From Paramoeba atlantica (taxonomy: Eukaryota > Discosea), in assembly GCA_977017575.1 (NCBI GenBank), contig CDRNVI010000044.1, positions 620,001 to 684,000 on the forward strand: a DNA stretch of 64,000 nucleotides, read 5' to 3'. Below are positions 19,638-29,401 of this stretch, piece after piece (the stretch's first letter is position 1; the number at the start of each line of letters is the position of its first letter). Both the position numbers and the translations under genes were made by a program. The notes below the pieces were generated by a model, which worked only from the letters and a program-made list of their open reading frames with translations, ran no database searches and was not told the DNA's origin.

Positions 19638-19912
19638 CAAAGACATCCGATTCTTATCCGTAAATGTGCGTCCTTTATATACACGGGCATGTACTTATGC
19701 GCGTTACACTAATATCACACAGCCTTTCGACTTCGCAAATTGCTTCCCACTAACGACACACATTCTTGTCTTGCAAACGGGTAAACAAGGTCTAGGCTTT
19801 GCTAGGGGTTGGGTATGGTGTGTGGGTTCATTGGCCCGGCCGGCCCCTCCGTGCGTTCGGCCTCTCATTTTCCCCAAAACAACTACCACCTTCCCCCCTA
19901 TTTAGCGGGAGT
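19638..19912 (+). repeat. GGTAAAC repeat, copy A
   Basis: Almost identical to 31553-31845, starting at CAAAGACATCCGATTCTTAT. It contains GGGTAAACAAGGTCTAGG, GGCCCGGCCGGCCCCTCCGT and AACTACCACCTTCCCCCC, and ends at a GTCGCGCGAGCGAC hairpin. It has no open frame of note. Partial copies lie at about 31980-32110 and 34362-34480. Confidence 0.75.
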
Positions 19913-20040
19913 CGCGCGAGCGACTATGGCCCCCTAGTTCCAGCCTAGGTCCGCTGTGCGGATGCTGATGCTCGAAGCATCTGTGCCAACACAGGAGTAA
20001 TCTCAACCATAGAGGGCACACACCCGACTTACATAGTCTA

Positions 20041-20072
20041 ACTAGTATTTTAGTACGTACTAAAATACTAGT
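20041..20072. repeat. Perfect 32-bp palindrome
   Basis: The sequence begins ACTAGTATTTTAGTAC and is followed by its exact complement. Similar ACTAGTA/GTACGTAC palindromes form the ends of the hAT-like element at 23791-28023, so this is probably the terminal region of the hAT-like fragment whose C-terminal coding part lies at 21343-21814. Confidence 0.7.
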
Positions 20073-20099
20073 AATCGACTAGTACGTACTATGAGATAC

Positions 20100-20870
20100 T
20101 ACTTTTTTGGAATGGAAGGATTTTTTTTCTCAGGTATTGCGGCACTCCTATTTGACAAAAAAAATCGTTACTTTTGATCGAAACAGACGAGACAACCTAT
20201 TTTGCATGGGCATAGTACAGTATAGAGAACTTTTGCGAGTATTTTCATGGTCGACGTGGAGCTCTGCTTTTAGAGAGGGATGGGGATAACTTAAAGAGGA
20301 ATGATAACTGCTGCTCGAGAACTGCTGATGAGGGATTATAACTGCTGATGATGAGGAACCATCGCAAGGTTGCGGGTGTTAAGAATAAGAAGCTGAGATA
20401 CAAAAGGGGTCGTCAGAGGCACCATGAAAATAGTATTTCATAGAGGCGAAAAGAAAATTTTTGTAATACCAATAATAAAACTATGTGAAAAGTTTTACAA
20501 AAAATAGAAAGGGGGAATGACGTGTGAATCGTGCTAGTACCTCATTGGTATACGCGTATAAATTACTTCCTCGTATATTCTACGTATATTGCTTTGATAT
20601 ACGTTGATGTATATGACGAACAAACGAATCAGGAAAACCATTGTTACCCAGATGGTGGTAAGATACACCACCTAAAAGAAAAAATCGCCCAGCGGAGCAA
20701 ACTAATTTCAACCATGTTGCATTTCTACCAAATTGTATCAGGAACATCATTTTTAAGCTCACAAATTGATTAATTAAAAATAATTCAAACTGATATTAAA
20801 AAACTTAATAAATTTGCTCTGATATTAATTCAATTTGAGCTATACCTCTGCGCCATGTAAGGTGCTCGCC
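20100..20870. other. AT-rich stretch, no gene supported
   Basis: Only short frames without recognisable domains. It is probably non-coding sequence of the truncated hAT-like copy. Confidence 0.4.
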
Positions 20871-20876
20871 AGGTAA

Positions 20877-21342
20877 TTTTGATGTTCATGCGCTCGTTGG
20901 CGCAGAGATACAGCCCTTGATGCGACAGCCGATATCATCGGCACAATCCGTATTGACGGATGTCGCACCAAGGGGGTTTAGCTCGGACTCTGTCGGTAGA
21001 GGGGGTCCAGGCAACTCGCCCTCTCTTTACGCAGCCGGAGGGGCGCACTGCAACCGACTCGGTCCCAGTCGGTAGAGGTGGTCCAGGCAACTCACCACCT
21101 CTTTACGCAGCCGGAGGGGCGCACTGCAACCGACCGCTGCCTCGCGATAATGCGAGGCAGAGCCACGCCCAGTGGTCCTCAAGGGAGGCCACCATGGCGC
21201 ATGGCTCCCCGGGAAGAAAAGGGCGCGAAGGGAAGAAAGCCGGGGAGGGAAGAAAACCCACTCAAGGAGTGAGCCGGGGAGGGGTGATGGGGTGGAAGCG
21301 CGTCCCCTACTTCGCCGAGAAAGAGGGACAGTTTCGGCCTTA
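20877..21342 (-). mobile_element. Retroposed repeat RET, 5'-truncated copy
   Basis: 466 bp matching 26145-26610 in reverse. It contains two near-identical segments of about 75 bp (GTCGGTAGAGG...CTTTACGCAGCCGGAGGGGC...CAACCGAC). The 3' end is GCGCATGAACATCAAAA, as in the 26-kb copy, and the 5' end is cut at TAAGGCC. A fixed 3' end with variable 5' ends is typical of reverse-transcribed insertions. It abuts the hAT-like C-terminal fragment. Confidence 0.65.
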
Positions 21343-21814
21343 AAGATCCTTCGTTTCCACGTAAAAACATTTGGGTCGCCACCACGTCTGTCCCGATACG
21401 AGCTTGACGGGAAGTGTACTTCCAGGAAAGCACAGAAAGAACTGAGTCGCACGCCGTTACGAGAGGGGGGAGCCATAAATAATGCAGTGCCGCTTCATAA
21501 ATCGTGGAGAAACGCTTGGACCCAATTTCGTGCCACCACTGAACATCGCTCATACCACAAGTCCACTCGTAATCTTGGCAAGTCGTATATGCGTCCCACT
21601 CCTCTCGAGTAAAATCAAAAATAGGTGTTCCCGTTCCTAGTAAGTCGTTGGCCCGCTGAATTGATAATGGCTCTTTGCCACGAGGTCGGGCGTGTAAAAC
21701 TATCCACTCCGGAGAAAACCACATAATACCGGCCCAAATTTTTACATCGTGTTCAGAAGCCAATCGTTTGACATGTTTGGATAAGTCACTTATCCTCCTA
21801 TAAAAGGAAGCCAA
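21343..21814 (-). pseudogene. hAT-like transposase C-terminal fragment (copy 3)
   Basis: It encodes the C-terminal domain shared with the copies at 24-27 kb and 55.7-60 kb: IMWFSPEWIVLHARPRG, then a variable part and HYLWLPPLVTACDSVLSVL. The frame then runs out of the family into the RET repeat. The rest of the transposase is absent upstream, so this is a truncated copy. Confidence 0.7.
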
Positions 21815-21956
21815 TAATTAACAGCTCCAGGGTAGGAGGGGTTCGCTACTCCCCAGCGTGGCTTAACAAGTTAATCCACTACCCTGCCTTAATTTTCTGT
21901 GTGGACACTACCCTAGTTTCTTGACGTCTTGTTGTGCTGACGCCGGATGGGTCCAC

Positions 21957-22115
21957 ACCATGGGCGCGGCGGAGAATGAGGCGGGGAGCGCGGCGGGGAG
22001 GACAGCGGGGAGAGCGGCAGGGAGCGCAGCGAGGAGCCTGGGGGGAAGGGCGGCGGGGAGCACGGTGGGGAGCACGGCGGGGAGCACGGCGGGGAGCACC
22101 GCGAGGAGCACGGCA
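21957..22115 (+). repeat. 12-bp GC-rich minisatellite
   Basis: About 13 units of GGGGAGCACGGC with variants. It has long open frames on both strands (Arg-Ala-Pro on the minus strand), but these follow simply from the repeat. Confidence 0.85.
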
Positions 22116-22180
22116 GGGAGTGTGCACGCGTGAGTGGCATAAAACGTTTTTAAAGTATATACGAAGAGAGAAATTCAACA

Positions 22181-22281
22181 AGGTATGCATTATCAATGTG
22201 CTATATGCAATATCAATGTGCTATATGCATTATCAATGTGCTATATGCATTATCAATGTGTTGTATGCATTATCAATGTGC
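22181..22281 (-). repeat. 20-bp satellite, left half of a split array
   Basis: About five units of TGCATTATCAATGTGCTATA, interrupted at TA 22282-22283 by the pogo-like element. The array resumes at 28750-28767; joining across one TA gives an uninterrupted satellite unit (GTGC-TA-TATGCAT). Confidence 0.9.
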
Positions 22282-22586
22282 TACCGTCACCCCCCCTCAC
22301 TTGTCCTCCTAGGTGACATATCCTCTTTTTACGATCGATGAGAGGATACGTCACCTAGTACCAAGATATGAAGTTCTTAAATAATGTTTTTGTGCTAAAC
22401 GATGTATTTTATTCCCAATAGTTTTGACAACACATGCTTAAGTCAATAAATAACCAAAATATTCACGTTTCTTAAATTTTCAGCCTTCTAATCAACATCT
22501 TGCTTAACAAGAAAGCGAATTACAAACCTTTTAATGCAAGTCAAGTACTGGTTCCGCTTCGTGCGCATGGGGAAGGTATTGCTGTA

Positions 22587-23790
22587 ATGCCTCACATGGA
22601 AGACGTCCCCACGAGTGTAATAAATGAAACCCAAGTTGTGGTGGCTAGCACCAAAACATCGCGAAAATCAAGAGTCGAATTAACCATTCAACAGAAATTG
22701 AATGTGTGTGCCGCCATCGACAATGGTAAGATGCAACACGTCATTGCGAAGGAGTACAAACTGGAAGTCAGTACCGTACGAAAACTGTTCAAAAAGAAGC
22801 AATTATGGAAGCAACTCGTCCGGTTGGGGTACGGAAGAAAATACCAATATCATCCACCAACAAAGAATCGAGAATTATACGAGCAAGGAGCAGAAACTGT
22901 ACAAATATTGAGAGAGCCCGTAGTGGGTGTGACGAAAAGCATGATGTTCAATTTTTTCAATGAAATCTCACAGCATTTTCGTGAATTGACAGATAAAGGC
23001 CAAGAATACTTCTGGTTGCAATTTTGCAAGTGGGCTAACATTTCTTTGCGACGGGTTAACGGATGCACGCAAGTGCTTGCCGCGGACGCAGATCTCCGTG
23101 TGAGTGAGTGGAAGGACATGTTGTCCCTGATGAATCTCGATCACGGAGGGTACAGTGTTGTAATCACCGGATATGAAACGCCAGTTGTATGGGAACCTGT
23201 TTCCACGGCAACTTACGAATTTCGGGGCGCAAAGCGCGTAAAAATACGAACCACAGGAAAAGAGCGAAGTATAACTACGGGTTGGTTGAGTTCCCGCTCT
23301 GTTCGAGGATTAGGGAACGTGTGGTCACACACCATGAATCCGACACATTTAATTTGGAGCGCACATTCCCAAAAAGGAGCCATTTCTCAACAAACCGAGA
23401 GTGCGAGCAGGAAATACGGTTGTACAAGTATCACAACAAAATCTGGTTGGATGAAAGGTGAAGCCTTCCTGTTGTGAGCAAAGCACGAGCTTTGCGACAA
23501 AAATAAGTACCCGCCACGCAAGACACTTCTTGTGGTAGACTTATTCGCCGCGCACAGAACTCCAGAATTACTTGAAGAACTTAAAAGAATGGAAATTGAC
23601 ATTCTTTTTATACCCGGGGGTGCACTCCGCTAATACAATTGATGGATACGAGTGTAAACAAAGAGTTTAAAAGGAACTATGCAAGCAAGTTTGCTTACTG
23701 GCGGGGAGCTCGCTCCTTTAAAGCTCTTGAGGCTCCGACACGAGACAAAATTACGCGTTTTTCTGTTGAAAGCTTGAGTGAGGTCAATAT
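22587..23790 (+). pseudogene. Pogo-like transposase, decayed main part
   Basis: 22587-23477 is one frame (HTH and start of the catalytic domain). The remainder to 23790 continues in shifted frames with KTLLVVDLFAAHRTPEL (second catalytic Asp region) and a C-terminal segment KFAYWRGARSFKALEAPT. The last codons (SLSEVN) connect in frame to MNALSQCFETHYLPAL at 28028 if the hAT-like element and one CAATAT copy are removed. Confidence 0.7.
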
Positions 23791-26035
23791 CATAGCTTAG
23801 ACTAGTAAACTAGTAATTACTATAGTAATTACTATAGTAATTACTAAAGTTACTTAAAAGTAGTAATTACTACTTTTTTCCCTTAAGACTAGCTTAGACC
23901 AAGTAGTTAATTATTGATCTTCCAGCTGTGTACAGAGGTGTGGCATTACATTTGGGGCCTTTAGACAAGATAATAGAAGGTTATGCTACAAGAATGCTAT
24001 CATATTGCGCATCTTCACACGTAAATTTTGTATGCAACGTATATTTTAAATATACATTGTATTAAATAATTTAGTGCGAAGAAAATAGAATGTACGTGAC
24101 ATCCTCATTATTTGACGTTCTAAACTTATTTTAAGCTCCAGCACTTTTTCACATAAATGACAAGTCCGATCGAGTACCCTTCTCCCCCGAACACTCGAAG
24201 ACGCAGGAACGCCACTGCGCAAGCGCATCGAGAAAAAGCGGCTGCCGTAATGGAGCGACTAGAAGCAACTCCAACACAAATAGCGGCTAACGCGGAAAAT
24301 GCGTTGATCCAGGATTCTCCTCGCCCTCGTAGAGGAAGAAGCAATACTGGAAATGACCCCCTATCGTTCGGTTCTCTCAGAAATCAAAACATCTTGGTTT
24401 ATGAGAGATGTGACTTCACATGCGCTGAAAAAGGATGTGAAGCTTGGGCCGTAAAAAATGCCGAAAACCCCGTCAACACCATTAAATGCGACAGCATGGG
24501 CCACGCTAGACACGTGAAATGTACGCAATGCTCTTTTATAACACACAGTAGGATTGAAGCATTGTGCTATAAGCACTTAAAGACTTGCACAGGCGCAATC
24601 AGCGACACCTACGCACAAGTAGATGCGGAATCACAGAAAGCCCAAGTCGAGCAGTTTGTACAAATTGATTGGCCACGTCTTGCCGCGAAACATAGTCTGT
24701 CGACGGATGCTTTCCTTAAGTTCGTTGCAGAATATGAAGTTCTCCGCCCTTCGAAAATAGATTCAAAGGATGTCATCGACGCAACACCTAGTGCTAAGGT
24801 GTTTCACCGCTACGAACACCGCGTCGCCGACAAAGTGTGGGCCTTGGTCAATGAACAGCTTGATCGAGCAACATTTTTTGGCATGGCAGTGGATGGCGGG
24901 GTTGATACCGTATTACATGAGCATGTCCTGATTGCGATTTTGTACGTTGGTCGTAAGCATTTCGTACTGCCCCCGATTTACCACCCCAAGCACAAAGGCT
25001 ACAATGGCATTGAAATGTCCGAAGCCTTGATTACGACACTGCGTTCCTGCGTATCGGATGAAAATCTGATGAAGTTACGCTACCTCATGGTAGATGGGGC
25101 TCCTGTTAACCATGTAGCTCGCAAAGAATTAGACTCCAAGTTGAAGCGTATTCACGGGGAGAAAAGTGCCTTACAAGAAGTGTATCACCGCATACACCTA
25201 CAAGAGGTAGGTACTCAAGATCGCAAGGACATCGCCCTTGGTGTCATGAAGCATTGTCCACATGTTGTCTCCTTATCATGCTTTGGTCACATGCTCAATA
25301 ACATTGCCAAGGACACGCTTGAGGAATACAAGGATACTCCTATTTTTCGAATCAAACAGCTTATAATGCACTTGTTCTACTCAGGAGGGAAAATTGGGGC
25401 CAAGAAAGGTTCCTATTTTGGTAGAGCACTGGACGACATATTAAATGCCTTCGACGAAGACATAATCGCTGCTGAGAGTTACTTTCGCTCGTATCATCGA
25501 TCATTGGAAAGCGAAAAGTTGGACAACAAATCTCGTGAATACACCTTAAAAAAGCTATTGGAGAGTCTTGATGTCTTAAAGAAAATTTCTCTTCCAGTAA
25601 ACGATCTTCTTTCCGAAATTTCCTTACAACCGACGATTTCTGATCAAAGCAAGGTTCTTCTCGACAAAGGTCACTTGGTGCTTGACTCCCTAAATCGGGC
25701 AAAAGATGTCCACGCTAAGACTGCTCCGATACTAGGCGGTGTTACTCGTTGGTGCACCGACAAGTTTAAGTGCATGGAAATTTTCTCCACTCAATTACCA
25801 ACTGTTGCACGCTTTATTGTAAAAGATCTTGGGAATGTGCGAGCGCCTCCTTCTGTCCACGAATGCGCGAAAATATTAGGGGAGAATGACTTACAAGATT
25901 TAATGCGTTCAGCGAAGACGTTTTTAAGCGAGTGTGACGTGCTGCATAAAGCACTCAGTCAGTTGTCTGACATGTCTGACCGAGCAATGGCAACTCTAGT
26001 ATATCCGATGTGTGTGCGACTGCTTGACTACTCTA

Positions 26036-26144
26036 AAGATACAGTTTCTGTACCTTGTTGGTACATTTTCCCTTTAGTTCATCTTTTCTTTCCCCGGCAA
26101 CGGGCATAATCTTACTGTTTTATATGCCCGTTGCCGGCCGGCAC
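26036..26144 (+). other. Spliced-leader-like 5' segment of the RET insert
   Basis: Starts exactly where hAT homology stops. 26038-26053 reads GATACAGTTTCTGTAC, identical to the 3' half of some trypanosome spliced leaders as I recall them. It is followed by CTTGTTG and then GT, where the leader exon would end (leader: ...TATATTG|GT). Next comes a 13-bp stem (26096-26108 with 26123-26135). A near copy of the motif (AAAGATACCGTTTCTGTA) at about 27866 could mean coincidence. Confidence 0.35.
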
Positions 26145-26610
26145 TAAGGCCGAAACTGTCCCTCTTCCTCGGCGAAGTAGGGGACGCGCTTCCACCCCAT
26201 CACCCCTCCCCGGCTCACTCCTTGAGTGGGTTTTCTTCCCTCCCCGGCTTTCTTCCCTTCGCGCCCTTTTCTTCCCGGGGAGCCATGCGCCATGGTGGCC
26301 TCCCTTGAGGACCACTGGGCGTGGCTCTGCCTCGTCTTATCGCGAGGCAGCGGTCGGTTGCAGTGCGCCCCTCCGGCTGCGTAAAGAGGTGGTGAGTTGC
26401 CTGGACCACCTCTACCGACTGGGACCGAGTCGGTTGCAGTGCGCCCCTCCGGCTGCGTAAAGAGAGGGCGAGTTGCCTGGACCCCCTCTACCGACAGAGT
26501 CCGAGCTAAACCCCCTTGGTGCGACATCCGTCAATACGGATTGTGCCGATGATATCGGCTGTCGCATCAAGGGCTGTATCTCTGCGCCAACGAGCGCATG
26601 AACATCAAAA
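26145..26610 (+). mobile_element. Retroposed repeat RET, longest copy
   Basis: Common part of the RET family, with 3' end GCGCATGAACATCAAAA. It interrupts the hAT-like transposase. Together with 26036-26144 the whole insert is about 575 bp. The other copies are 20877-21342 (minus) and 39164-39383 (opposite orientation), cut at different 5' points. Confidence 0.65.
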
Positions 26611-26993
26611 CCATGAGCCCAGTGCACCACCAAAGCTGACCAGGTCTATTGCCCGTCATGTTGCTAGGCTATCCGACATCCATTTCATGAAGTTTTGGGG
26701 GAATGTTATGTGGTTTTCTCCCGAATGGATTACCCTTGTTGCTCGTCCTAGCGGTAAGGCTCCGATTTCCGCCGATCGAGCGAATGACTTGTTTCAAAGC
26801 GGGTATCCGATGTTTTCGATCAGCCCTGCGGCATGGCATTCGTTTATTTCTTGTCAAGATTTCCAGTATGACGCAGAAACTAGTGATGAAGCATGATGGG
26901 ATACGGTCGGTCGAGAACTCTTTCCGACGAAAATTGATATCAGTTTATTTATCCGAGCGTACGTTTTGGAGTATGTTTTGTAGTACACATTAA

Positions 26994-27240
26994 TTGCGGT
27001 GGTTGTAAAACTACCGCTCTACACTCGATTATTGAAAAAAAAGTGAACAAAAACAGTGAAAATATAAAGAAGAACACAGTAATATAATAGAAGAAAAAAA
27101 TATAAAAGGGGGCTCCGGTGGTCCAAACCTGAAAAAAATGGGGGGTCCATGGGGGGGGTCTCCATGGCGGGGGGTCCAGGGGGGAGTCCAGGGGGGGAGT
27201 CCAGGGGGGGGTCCAGGGGGGGGTCCAGGGGGGGGGGGTC
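26994..27240 (-). repeat. GCGGTGG repeat plus GGGTCCA tract
   Basis: A GCGGTGG-repeat copy with its AAAAGGGGGCTCCGGTGG extension, followed by a G-rich run of GGGGGGTCCA units (27130-27240). The same GGGGGTCCA tract follows the copies at 30840 and 31150 and recurs at 32550. Confidence 0.75.
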
Positions 27241-27673
27241 ATGGTCGAACAAATTTTTTCGAAAAATTTGTTTTCGAAAAAAAACCGCAGAAAGGATAAC
27301 CGGGGTCTTGGCGCGCATTTTCCACCCCCCTACCCGGGGGTGGCCCCCCCGCGTATCCGCAGGACGGGTCCGCCAAGTTCGGATTTTTTCGGAAAAATCC
27401 GCTCAAAATGACCCATTTTTGTCTAAAAAAGGTGAAAAAGTATTTTTCGGACCTAAAGGGGCATTTTTGGGTCGAAAGAATGGTATGGTTGGAGTCGCAT
27501 TCTCTACCCAATACGTTCGTTAGGCTTCCACTCATGCCTGCGAGTGATTTCCCACGCGCATGTCGGATTTAGTGCTCTGACAGCAAAAATATGCGAAAAT
27601 GACCCCATTTTTACCCGAAATTCGGCTATTTTTGGCTATAATATTTCCGTTTTCCAGGCTAAATTTTATTTTT

Positions 27674-27773
27674 TAGGCTCTTCGTTAAATGCGGCGGTAG
27701 TTTTCAACGCGAAGCGCGCAGCATGTGTGACTTCTAAGTTGAGAACAACTACCGCGTTTAACGAAGAGCCTAA
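27674..27773 (+). repeat. HP100 hairpin repeat, copy 3 (loop inverted)
   Basis: TTAGGCTCTTCGTTAAATGC to GCGTTTAACGAAGAGCCTAA. The central loop is inverted relative to copies 1 and 2. The upstream about 275 bp (AAGAATGGTATGGTTGGAGT, TCTACCCAATACGTTCG, AGTGATTTCCCACGCGC) recur at 32880-33160, 45660-46000 (reverse) and partly at 18100-18260 and 28780-28960. Confidence 0.8.
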
Positions 27774-28024
27774 AAAAGATGTTGAGATATTAATGTTGAG
27801 AATAGTATTGAGGTATTCAGATGAATGGAGGATGGTGATATTCAGTCTCCAAAACGATAAAGATACCGTTTCTGTAAAGTAGAGCTCTTCCAAAGCTTAA
27901 CATGTTACCTAAATCTGACCAAAAGTACGTGACCAAAAAAGTAGTAACTTTAGTAATTACTAGTAGTAATTACTAGTCTGTTTACTACTTTTAGTAATTA
28001 CTAGTTTACTAGTCCAAGCTATGC

Positions 28025-28219
28025 AATATGAATGCTTTAAGCCAATGCTTCGAGACACACTACCTCCCAGCATTAAACAAAACTTCGTGCGAATTAAGCA
28101 TTTCTGCAGTACGAGAGCTTCGTCCCTGTATTCTTAATGTAAGTTCTAGCATGCAGGAAGCCGAATGCGAAGCAACCCGAGCATGTGATCTACAGCAAAC
28201 GCAGAGGATAATATTGTAG
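28025..28219 (+). pseudogene. C-terminal end of the split pogo-like transposase
   Basis: MNALSQCFETHYLPALNKTS to the stop at 28219. It continues the frame that breaks off at 23790 on the other side of the hAT-like element. Confidence 0.6.
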
Positions 28220-28779
28220 AACAGTACGAATGCGAAAACTCGGGAACGAAAGTGAAGTTCAGAAAAGAGAAACTACGAACGTGCTCACGAACAAGCGTGA
28301 ACCGTATTCCACCGTCGCAGAATGTTGCAGCAAACAGATGTTGCTATTGTGTACTTCAGAATTTAACAATACATGTTTGCTCTATGGAGGGCTGCGAAAC
28401 AACGTTTCATCATATGTATGCAATTGAAGCACATGGAGAAGATTATGATACTCTCAGTGTAAAGCATTAGTTTATTCGGGTCTACGAAAGTGGGGACAAA
28501 GCAGGGGCATTGACGATACAAAGATATACCATCCACAGAACTGTTTTTTTTTCCAATATTTACACTCATTTCATTACTCAAATTTAGTTAACTCATTCTC
28601 TAGTTTAGCAGGCCGAGGGTAACCGCAATAGAAAAAACATTCACACTCTAAGTCGGTACTAGGTCACTTGTCCTGCTAGGTGACATATCCGCTTTTGGCC
28701 GTTTTTTTCCACTTTTGCGAGGTTATGTGAGGGGGGGGGTGTGTGACGGTATATGCATTATCAATGTACGAGTGGGAAT

Positions 28780-28980
28780 ACGTTCAGTATTCCCACTATA
28801 GTTTTATTCACACCTACGAGTGATTTCTCACACGCAAATTTAGTGCTCTGAGAGCAAAAATACCCAAAATTCACCACATTTTTACCCGAAAATCGGCTAA
28901 TTTTGGCTATAATCTTTCCATTTTCTTTAGCTTTCCAGGCCGAATTTTCTTTTTTAGGCTTTTCGTTAAACACGGTGAAA
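28780..28980. repeat. HP100 flank sequence, truncated at tRNA-Pro
   Basis: Carries the HP100 left block (AGTGATTTCTCACACGC, TTTACCCGAAAATCGGC) and the start of the hairpin (TTAGGCTTTTCGTTAAACAC), then breaks off 2 bp before the tRNA-Pro 3' end. Either the repeat inserted directly beside the tRNA gene, or the tRNA segment replaced the hairpin. Confidence 0.6.
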
Positions 28981-28981
28981 A

Positions 28982-29053
28982 GGGCCGCTGCGGGAATCGA
29001 ACCCGCGACCTCTCCGACCCGAACGGAGAATCATGCCACTAGACCAAGCGGCC
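28982..29053 (-). tRNA. tRNA-Pro(CGG)
   Basis: A 72-nt cloverleaf. The acceptor GGCCGCT pairs with AGCGGCC. The D-arm region is GGTCTAGTGGCATGA, the anticodon stem CTCCG/CGGAG has loop TTCGGGT (anticodon CGG), and the T arm is GCGGG-TTCGATT-CCCGC. The T-loop TTCGATT serves as box B. No intron. First gene of a three-tRNA cluster. Confidence 0.92.
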
Positions 29054-29110
29054 AGCAGAAGTTCGGACACAACCACCTGAGACGAATTGGAACCCAAAGA
29101 TGAACGAAAA

Positions 29111-29190
29111 TGACGAGAGAGGGGTTCGAACCCTCGCCCCGAAGGAGCAGAGCCTTAATCTACCGTCTTAGACCACTCGACCATCTCGCC
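29111..29190 (-). tRNA. tRNA-Leu(AAG)
   Basis: An 80-nt class II tRNA. The acceptor GGCGAGA pairs with TCTCGTC (one G-U). The anticodon stem GTAGA/TCTGC has loop TTAAGGC (anticodon AAG). The variable arm is TCCTTCGGGGC and the T arm GAGGG-TTCGAAC-CCCTC. Same strand as tRNA-Pro, 57 bp away. Confidence 0.92.
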
Positions 29191-29296
29191 TTGTTTGCTG
29201 AGGATCCCACCAATGTGGTTCAGCTCTTATGAATGCCGTGAAGTGAGGATCCACTAATGTAGTTCAGCCACAACGGTCTTGAGTTGGCTTTGTTTC

Positions 29297-29369
29297 GCGA
29301 TGGTCGTCTAGTGGTTAGGACGCGCGCCTCACACGCGCGAGATCGCGGGTTCGATCCCCGCCCGTCGTA
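29297..29369 (+). tRNA. tRNA-Val(CAC)
   Basis: A 73-nt cloverleaf. The acceptor GCGATGG pairs with CCGTCGT (with G-T wobbles). The anticodon stem CGCGC/GCGCG has loop CTCACAC (anticodon CAC), and the T arm is GCGGG-TTCGATC-CCCGC. A T run follows about 1 nt after the discriminator and could terminate Pol III. It is on the opposite strand to the other two tRNAs. Confidence 0.92.
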
Positions 29370-29401
29370 TTTTTTATTGCCCGTCGTATTTTATTATTTT
29401 A

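Larger units (their letters stand above)
24157..26990 (+). pseudogene. hAT-like transposase (copy 1), interrupted
   Basis: Starts MTSPIEYPSPPNTRRRRN. A zinc-binding segment follows (CDFTCAEKGCEAW, CDSMGHARHVKCTQCSF), like a BED/C2H2 DNA-binding region. The core has FFGMAVDGGVD (first Asp), YLMVDGAPVNHVARKELD (second Asp), VSLSCFGHMLNNIAKDTL (hAT C/H...N motif) and GVTRWCTDKFK. The frame is open to about 26035. A retroposed insert of about 575 bp then separates it from the C-terminal part (SIARHVARLSD, NVMWFSPEWITLVARPSG) at 26611-26990. A short further tail near 27780-27882 may be the real C-terminus. Family: cut-and-paste transposase with an RNase-H fold. The long open frame suggests the insertion was recent. 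Confidence 0.75.
23791..28023 (+). mobile_element. hAT-like transposon nested in the pogo-like element
   Basis: Inverted ends CATAGCTTAGACTAGTAAAC and, in reverse on the right, CATAGCTTGGACTAGTAAAC, followed by subterminal AGTAATTACT repeats. It is flanked by direct CAATAT (23785-23790 and 28024-28029). Removing the element with one CAATAT restores the pogo frame. It contains one transposase gene (from 24157), itself interrupted at 26036-26610. Beyond the coding end the element also holds a GCGGTGG repeat (26994-27140) and an HP100 block (about 27400-27773). A 6-bp flank is short for hAT, which usually makes 8 bp. Confidence 0.75.
22284..28749 (+). mobile_element. Pogo/Tc1-like transposon, host of nested insertions
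   Basis: Terminal repeats begin CCGTCACCCCCCCTCA on the left and, in reverse, CCGTCACACACCCCCC on the right. Both ends share TAGGTGACATATCC inside. A TA duplication (22282-22283, 28750-28751) and the seamless satellite flank fix both ends. The transposase begins near 22587 (MPHMEDVPTSV) with a helix-turn-helix (LTIQQKLNVCAAIDNGK, HVIAKEYKLEVSTVRKLF) like CENP-B/pogo N-termini. Its DDE core is eroded: GYSVVITGYETPVV where an Asp is expected, then TLLVVDLFAAHRTPELLEEL and ILFIPGG in another frame. The reading frame stops and resumes several times, so this copy is dead. Its C-terminus is split by a 4.2-kb hAT-like insertion and resumes at 28028. Confidence 0.8.

Noticed and set aside
20960-21343. 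127-aa frame with PEGRTATDSVPVGRGG repeats
   Set aside because: It falls wholly within the RET repeat and recurs in its other copies in unrelated frames, so it is probably non-coding.
21879-22341. Ala/Arg/Pro-rich ORFs on both strands
   Set aside because: Produced by the 12-bp GC minisatellite. No folded domain or start context.
25980-26100. A complete functional SL RNA gene
   Set aside because: Only the 3' half of a leader-like exon is visible. No Sm-site or terminator in the expected place, and the 5' half does not match, so at most a derived fragment.
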